From: Paucilactobacillus nenjiangensis
GTDB taxonomy: Bacteria > Bacillota > Bacilli > Lactobacillales > Lactobacillaceae
Direction of reading: 5' to 3'
NCBI RefSeq assembly: GCF_005405445.1
Contig: NZ_BJEB01000009.1
Span: forward strand, 1 to 47,670
Length of the DNA: 47,670 nucleotides
This document shows, in pieces, positions 43,370 to 47,670 of the stretch; positions within the stretch are counted from its first letter, which is position 1; every line of letters starts with the position of its first letter. A model generated the notes under the pieces. The model saw only the letters and a list, made by a program, of their open reading frames with translations. It made no database searches and had not been told where the DNA came from. Both the position numbers and the translations under genes were made by a program.

Positions 43370-44090
43370 TTGCAGCCTCCTTGCTTTCTACCAACCGACG
43401 TAACACTTCTGAATAAACATCTACCAAATCACCTGTATCTTTACGGAAAACATCCTTATCAAACGATGCTAAGGTGTCCTGATCGACTAAGCGACAATTA
43501 TCTGGGGAAATTTCATCAGCTAACACAATTTCGCCATCATTGGTTTTACCAAATTCAAGTTTAAAATCAACTAACTTCAAGCCGGCTTGCGCATAGCGAG
43601 TTGATAAAACTTGATTTACTTTTAAAGCATAATCAGTAATGAAATTTAATTCTTCATCAGTCACAATTTCTAGGGCTAAGATTTGGCTCTCATTGATAAA
43701 TGGGTCATCGAGGGCATCTGATTTATAGAAGGTTTCCACAACTGGTGGATTCAGTGGCTTGAGGTAATCAATTTGAAATTTACGTTGAAAGCTACCAGAA
43801 GCTGCATTACGAATCACAACTTCTAGAGGAATCATCTTCATAGTTTTGACCAACTGTTCATTACTTGAAACTTGCTTAATGAAATGGGTTTTAATCCCAT
43901 TGTCCATCAAATTTTCAAATAAAATTGTATCAATTTGGTTATTCAGACTCCCTTTACCTTCAATGTGATCTTTTCGCTTACCGTTTAAGGCAGTGGCTTG
44001 ATCTAAATATTCGACCCAAACGACGCCATCTTCATCAGTTTCGTAAAAGCGTTTTGCTTTTCCCTCTTTAATCACTGCAAGTTTTTGCAT
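43362..44090 (-). CDS. purC: SAICAR synthase
   Basis: Couples aspartate to CAIR with ATP. The 242-residue protein has IKEGKAKRFYETD at the start, GKGSLNNQI, EVVIRNAASGSFQRKF (the IVRNxAAGS-type signature) and KLEFGKTNDGEIVLADEISPDNCRL near the end. Length is typical. The ATG at 44090 follows GGGAGGC, two bases after the purK stop. Confidence 0.96.
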   Translation of the reverse strand: MQKLAVIKEGKAKRFYETDEDGVVWVEYLDQATALNGKRKDHIEGKGSLNNQIDTILFENLMDNGIKTHFIKQVSSNEQLVKTMKMIPLEVVIRNAASGSFQRKFQIDYLKPLNPPVVETFYKSDALDDPFINESQILALEIVTDEELNFITDYALKVNQVLSTRYAQAGLKLVDFKLEFGKTNDGEIVLADEISPDNCRLVDQDTLASFDKDVFRKDTGDLVDVYSEVLRRLVESKEAANV

Positions 44091-44092
44091 TG

Positions 44093-45229
44093 TTATGCCT
44101 CCCAGATATTTTCTGATTTTAAATTTTTGAGTGTTGCTTCTAAATCATTATTCAAAATGGTAATGTGGCCCATCTTCCGGTTAATTTTTGGCTCGGCCTT
44201 GCCGTATCCGTGATAATGCCAGTTAGGTCGCGTCGGTAACAAGTCCCTTGTTGATTCCTGCTGGCGACCTAGAATATTGACCATCACCGCTGCTTGATAC
44301 ATAAAAATCTGTGGTATCGCCAAACCACAGATACTACGAATGTGGGCTTCAAATTGAGACACGTTACAAGCTTCGATTGAATAGTGTCCCGAATTATGTG
44401 GTCGTGGCGCTAACTCATTAACCAACAACTCGCCATTGGCTAACATGAAAAATTCAATGCCAAGCACGCCTCGTAATTCAAATGCTTGAGCAATCTGTGT
44501 CGCAATATTATCCGCCATTTGTTTGGTGGCTTCGCTCACACGTGCGGGCACGATGCTTTCCATCAAGATGTGATGTCGATGAATATTTTCAGAAACTGGA
44601 AAAACCTGAATTTCACCCTGACTACTGCGAGTCACCATGACTGACAATTCTTTCACAAAATCTTGTTTCTTTTCTAAGATGCATTCGCCGTGGCTTAACA
44701 AATCATCTGCCACTTCAATGTCAATTTGATCATTGATATCGAGCTGGCCGTGACCATCATAGCCACCACTCGCCGTTTTTAAAATGCTACCAAACCCGAG
44801 TGCTGCGACTGCCCCTTCAAGTTGATCTAAAGATTCGATTGCTTTAAATGGTGTCACCGGAATTCCGTGTTCTTTTAAGAAGTTTTTTTCATTAATTCGG
44901 TTACTAGTGATTTCAAGGATTTTGGTTCCTTGAGGTAATTGCGTATATTGTGCTGCTTCATTTAATGTTTGGACGTCGACATTTTCAAACTCATAAGTTA
45001 AGACATCGCTTTGTTTGGCCAATTTAATTAACGCATCATGGTCATCGTATTCAGCCACAATTTGAAAATCGCTGACTTGCCCGGCTGGACTATCAGGAGT
45101 CGGATCCAAAATGCCCACCTTATAACCCATTTGTTTGGCGGCAAATGACATCATTTGTCCAAGTTGGCCGCCACCTACAATTCCAATGGTTTGTCCTGGC
45201 AATACGACCTTATTTGAGTTGGTCTGCAC
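44093..45229 (-). CDS. purK: N5-carboxyaminoimidazole ribonucleotide synthase
   Basis: ATP-grasp enzyme that carboxylates AIR with bicarbonate. The 378-residue protein has [13 protein letters not shown] near residue 15, [13 protein letters not shown] for ATP binding, and [19 protein letters not shown] in the catalytic region. The N terminus is uncertain: GTG at 45229 lies inside the purE end without a clear ribosome binding site, while TTG at 45202 has AAGGT before it and would begin LPGQTIG. The longer form is kept because relatives have about ten residues before this motif. Confidence 0.94.
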   Translation of the reverse strand: MQTNSNKVVLPGQTIGIVGGGQLGQMMSFAAKQMGYKVGILDPTPDSPAGQVSDFQIVAEYDDHDALIKLAKQSDVLTYEFENVDVQTLNEAAQYTQLPQGTKILEITSNRINEKNFLKEHGIPVTPFKAIESLDQLEGAVAALGFGSILKTASGGYDGHGQLDINDQIDIEVADDLLSHGECILEKKQDFVKELSVMVTRSSQGEIQVFPVSENIHRHHILMESIVPARVSEATKQMADNIATQIAQAFELRGVLGIEFFMLANGELLVNELAPRPHNSGHYSIEACNVSQFEAHIRSICGLAIPQIFMYQAAVMVNILGRQQESTRDLLPTRPNWHYHGYGKAEPKINRKMGHITILNNDLEATLKNLKSENIWEA

Positions 45230-45695
45230 TTTTGATGGCCTCCTCGGTTTGTTTCTGGCGAAAATCTAGTAAGTTTTGAGTGATTTGTTCATCATTGATT
45301 GCTAAGATTTCTGCTGCTAATAAAGCAGCGTTTTTTGCGCCGGCTTTCCCAATGGCTGTCGTAGCTACTGGTACTCCGCTTGGCATTTGGACGATTGAAA
45401 GTAGTGAGTCCATTCCCTTTAATGCGTGGCTTTCAATTGGAACACCAATCACTGGTAGAATGGTATTGGCGGCTAGCATCCCTGGTAAATGTGCTGCTCC
45501 ACCAGCACCAGCGATAATAACTGAAAAGCCATCTTGTTTGGCATTTTGTGAAAACGTCTGTAGTTCTTGTGGCATTCGATGTGCAGAAATGATTTTTGGT
45601 TCAAAGTCTAATCCGAGTTGTTCAAGTAACTGGGTTGTTAATTGCATTGTGGGCCAATCAGAAATTGATCCCATCACAACGGCGATTTTGTTCAT
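45210..45695 (-). CDS. purE: N5-carboxyaminoimidazole ribonucleotide mutase
   Basis: Moves the carboxylate of N5-CAIR to carbon to give CAIR. The 161-residue protein has [14 protein letters not shown] at the start, SAHRMPQEL (catalytic His region) and [17 protein letters not shown]. It is first in the operon. The start is the second of two adjacent ATGs (45695), six bases from GGAG; the first (45698) is only three bases away. It is preceded by the pur promoter with TTGACT and TACACT. Confidence 0.95.
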   Translation of the reverse strand: MNKIAVVMGSISDWPTMQLTTQLLEQLGLDFEPKIISAHRMPQELQTFSQNAKQDGFSVIIAGAGGAAHLPGMLAANTILPVIGVPIESHALKGMDSLLSIVQMPSGVPVATTAIGKAGAKNAALLAAEILAINDEQITQNLLDFRQKQTEEAIKSADQLK

Positions 45696-45727
45696 CATGT
45701 TCTCCCTACTATTCAAATTTCACTCTT

Positions 45728-45756
45728 AGTGTAACAACGAACTGTCAGATAGTCAA
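45728..45756 (-). promoter_or_regulatory. pur operon promoter
   Basis: On the minus strand TTGACT (45756-45751), 17-base spacer, TACACT (45733-45728), giving a predicted start near 45721 and a short leader to purE. The spacer contains a CGAAC on the other strand (45738-45742). Confidence 0.75.
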
Positions 45757-45791
45757 CGCGTTTTGCATACATTTATATTACAATATCATTT

Positions 45792-45804
45792 AATGTTCGT
45801 GTTT
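45792..45804 (-). promoter_or_regulatory. PurBox upstream of the pur promoter
   Basis: On the minus strand AAACACGAACATT, 11 of 13 matches to the PurBox consensus AWWWCCGAACWWT. The central G (45798) is about 77 bases from the predicted start, close to the -76 spacing known for PurR-activated promoters of Lactococcus. Confidence 0.55.
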
Positions 45805-45840
45805 AAATGGTTTTACCTAACTAATTTTGTAATTTACGAT

Positions 45841-45878
45841 AAAAAAACACCAAAATCATAATATTTACGATTTTGGTA
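45841..45878 (-). terminator. Terminator after ridA
   Basis: Stem ACCAAAATC/GATTTTGGT (45849-45857, 45869-45877) with an 11-base loop, followed on the minus strand by GTGTTTTTTT. It separates ridA from the pur operon. Confidence 0.75.
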
Positions 45879-45886
45879 TTTTCATG

Positions 45887-46269
45887 TTATTTACTAACAA
45901 CATATTCAATTTCAATTAATGCACCCGCTGGTAGTTTAGAAACTTCTACCGTTGAGCGAGCTGGTAAAATTAGATTGTTTGAGAAGAAATCTGCATAGAG
46001 CTCATTTACCTTATCAAATTGATTAACATCATCGAGAAAAATCACAGTTTTAACAATGTCATTGCGTGTGAAGCCAGCGTGCGCTACCACTGCCGCGATA
46101 TTATCAAAGACTTGCTTGGTTTGGCTCTCGATATCTAATCCAACCAATTTACCGGTCTCTGGATCAATTCCAACTTGACCGGATCCATATAAGGTGTTGC
46201 CAACTTTAATCGCCTGTGAATATGGGCCTAAAGCTGCTGGAGCATTTTTGTTTCAATTACTTCTGTCAT
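45887..46269 (-). pseudogene. ridA: RidA family reactive-enamine deaminase, broken by a frameshift
   Basis: A RidA/YjgF/YER057c protein that hydrolyses 2-aminoacrylate and other imines. From ATG 46269 (after AAGGAGA) it reads MTEVIETK, then stops within a few codons because one base is missing in an A run (46245-46249, five T on the plus strand). With six A the reading becomes KNAPAALGPYSQAIKVGNTLYGSGQVGIDPETGKLVG and joins the open frame VGLDIESQTKQVF, with RSTVEVSKLPAGALIEIE (signature Arg) at the end. A full protein would be about 127 residues, normal. Either a real loss or a base-call error in the homopolymer. Confidence 0.88.
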
Positions 46270-46334
46270 GAAAATCTCCTTCTAATCAAATTAACAATAT
46301 TTTACCATTGATTTTTAACAATACCTAGGCTTGT

Positions 46335-46592
46335 TTAGAATCCCTCTAAGTAAAATTCAGTGACAAAGAGGTGTTCAATCACTTCTTTGGCATTATATTC
46401 CGTAATAACCCCTTTAGCAAGGTTATCTTTCACGATGGCAATAATCTTTTCACGAGATTCCGTAATTTTATCTTCATCAACGGTAACGTGAATAATATGC
46501 GCATTGTCATTCTAAACTACTTCTACGGCCCCAGCAAAATCAATGCCGAGTCCATTGAGCCAATCTTCAATTGTTTTTTGGTTTAATTCCAT
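46335..46592 (-). pseudogene. Small conserved-looking protein gene with an in-frame stop
   Basis: An 85-codon frame beginning MELNQKTIEDWLNGLG after GGGAGGA, ended early by TAG at codon 27 (46512-46514), then continuing in the same frame NDNAHIIHVTVDEDKITES to LEGF and a TAA at 46335. The family is unknown. The stop falls in an otherwise ordinary coding stretch, so a single-base change is likely. The insertion sequence begins only about 25 bases before its start codon, so its own promoter has probably been lost. Confidence 0.55.
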
Positions 46593-46628
46593 GACACAAG
46601 TTCCTCCCGGTTATTTAGGGTCTACACT

Positions 46629-46664
46629 ATCTGATATTGGTGAAAACTAATATCAGATTTTTTT
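46629..46664. terminator. Terminator-like hairpin in the IS left end
   Basis: Stem ATCTGATATT/AATATCAGAT (10 bp; 46629-46638 and 46649-46658), ten-base loop, then seven T. It would stop outside transcription before it enters the transposase gene. Confidence 0.7.
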
Positions 46665-46735
46665 GCGTACAAAAGGACATGACATCCTATGGTAAGATTT
46701 AAGCGCCTAAACAAAAATCGAAAGAAGGTATTGTC

Positions 46736-47670
46736 ATGCCCCAATCTAACTCTATACTAAGTCTCTGTGAATTAACAGATGAAAATATTAATGCAATTAA
46801 TGTTGAAGATAAAAAAATAGTAAAAAATGGTATCGTCAAGCGCATCAAAATTATCAATGCTGTACTCACGTACAGCCGTACGACGTGTCCTAAATGCCGA
46901 ACTGAAACTCTAATTAAAAATGGATATACTATGCACCATATTCGTTTGGCGACTATTTCTGGTCCTGAAACATACATGTATTTAAAGAAACAACGGTATC
47001 AATGTAAAACGTGCCATTTAACATGTGGTGTGCACACTCCAATTGTTAAACCAAATCATAGTTTAGCTACTAATATCAAAGCAAAAATTGTAGAACAAGC
47101 CCGCCTTTCGCATTCTGTTATTTCTATCGCAAAAGTTTTAAATATTTCGCCCAGTTCGGCAGAACGGTTATTGTACAGCAACAATCAAGAGCCATACAGG
47201 GTTAAAAATTTAGGCACTCATATGAATTGGGATGAATTTAGATCTGTTAATAAAGGTTTTTCATTTATATGCATTGATGCCGAAGGGCATTCAATTATTA
47301 AAGTTCTAGATACAAGATTATCCAAAGATATTTGTGACTATTTTGAAAATAGATACAAATTATCAGAACGTCAAGCAGTAAAAACGATTGTTATGGACTT
47401 AAATCCGTCTTATCAATCTTTTGTACATCGACTTTTTCCAAATGCACAAATTGTTGTAGATAGATTTCACATTGTACAACTGGTAAATCGCGCTTTTGAC
47501 AACGTTAGAACTTCTGTTTTAAAAGGCATTCAAGATAAGAAATCTAGACCATATAAAGCACTTAAAACTAACTGGCGTTTGTTTCATCTTGCTCAAGATA
47601 AAATTGATGATACCAACACAAAATATATTTGTGGAATCAATGAATACATGACTCAACAAAATTTAATTGA
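46736..47670 (+). CDS. ISL3 family transposase, N-terminal part
   Basis: Cut-and-paste transposase, 311 codons readable before the window ends. It begins MPQSNSILSLCELTDENI after AAGAAGG. Visible are an N-terminal zinc-finger-like cluster (TCPKC, then QCKTCHLTC, about residues 55-105), a helix-turn-helix segment (HSVISIAKVLNISPSSAERL at about residue 128), and the DDE catalytic fold with Asp in CIDAEGHS, the MDLNPSY block, and VVDRFHIVQLVNRA typical of ISL3. The C-terminal part and right end are missing from the window. Confidence 0.9.
   Translation, partial: MPQSNSILSLCELTDENINAINVEDKKIVKNGIVKRIKIINAVLTYSRTTCPKCRTETLIKNGYTMHHIRLATISGPETYMYLKKQRYQCKTCHLTCGVHTPIVKPNHSLATNIKAKIVEQARLSHSVISIAKVLNISPSSAERLLYSNNQEPYRVKNLGTHMNWDEFRSVNKGFSFICIDAEGHSIIKVLDTRLSKDICDYFENRYKLSERQAVKTIVMDLNPSYQSFVHRLFPNAQIVVDRFHIVQLVNRAFDNVRTSVLKGIQDKKSRPYKALKTNWRLFHLAQDKIDDTNTKYICGINEYMTQQNLI

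Larger units (their letters stand above)
46618..47670 (+). mobile_element. ISL3-family insertion sequence, left part (runs off the window)
   Basis: A transposase of ISL3 type begins at 46736 and is open to the window end. The left end is most likely near GGGTCTACAC at 46618, by position and the GG-T-CT start common in ISL3 elements. The inverted repeat cannot be confirmed because the right end is not in the window. A terminator-like hairpin lies in the left end. Confidence 0.7.

Noticed and set aside
45738-45799. Bacillus-type pair of inverted PurBoxes
   Set aside because: A second CGAAC exists on the other strand but is over 50 bases away, far beyond the usual spacing of the repressor sites.
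46699-46977. Minus-strand frame over the transposase start
   Set aside because: Antisense to the transposase, which is open on the plus strand through to the window end with full ISL3 motifs.

Overview
The window is low-GC Firmicute chromosome, most probably from a member of the Lactobacillaceae. This rests on gene content and style: an eleven-gene pur operon with small PurL plus separate PurS and PurQ, a lactobacillus-type glutamate-cysteine ligase, LtaS-type lipoteichoic acid synthase, a choloylglycine-hydrolase-family protein, YumC-like ferredoxin-NADP reductase, DHA2 drug exporters and an ISL3-family transposase. I cannot name the species. Both ends are mobile DNA: a group II intron leaves through base 1 and an ISL3-type insertion sequence leaves through the last base.

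Layout. 1-531: 5' end of a group IIC-type intron (minus strand) with the first 32 codons of its reverse transcriptase, inserted just behind the asd terminator. 532-8000: asd, a GNAT/MerR pair, a VOC dioxygenase-like gene, a histidine phosphatase, ltaS, and ferredoxin-NADP reductase. 8000-12000: nucleoside hydrolase, then a TPP riboswitch with terminator controlling ykoE-ykoD-ykoC, an ECF-type importer for a thiamine precursor. 12000-18000: DUF4870 protein, MarR regulator, two GNAT genes (the second frameshifted), gshA with an orphan partner gene, and a CPA1 Na+/H+ antiporter split by an in-frame stop. 18100-23600: two divergent alpha/beta hydrolases, an XRE regulator with a methyltransferase-like gene, a candidate 200-nt structured RNA, two orphan genes and lplA. 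23700-33600: usp, a PadR-regulated pair of MFS exporters, a NatAB-like ABC exporter, a choloylglycine hydrolase homologue, and a GntR-regulated ABC transporter. 33700-45700: purEKCSQLFMNHD on the minus strand, carrying IMP synthesis from PRPP apart from the purB step. 45840-46600: ridA (frameshifted) and a small ORF with an in-frame stop. 46618-end: the insertion sequence.

Regulation is unusually readable here. There are good promoters with overlapping inverted repeats for padR and gntR, cre-like sites at lplA, nucleoside hydrolase and asd, and a PurBox about 77 bases upstream of the predicted pur start. Many junctions use the same 8-base overlap of start and stop codons.

The most unusual material is non-coding. 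A modular, hairpin-bearing intergenic repeat family occurs after several minus-strand genes and is arranged as an exact 121-bp-period tandem array between purH and purD. A candidate stand-alone RNA has its own promoter and shares a bidirectional terminator. Four genes are broken by single-base changes (two losses in A runs, two in-frame stops), which means either recent decay or base-calling error.
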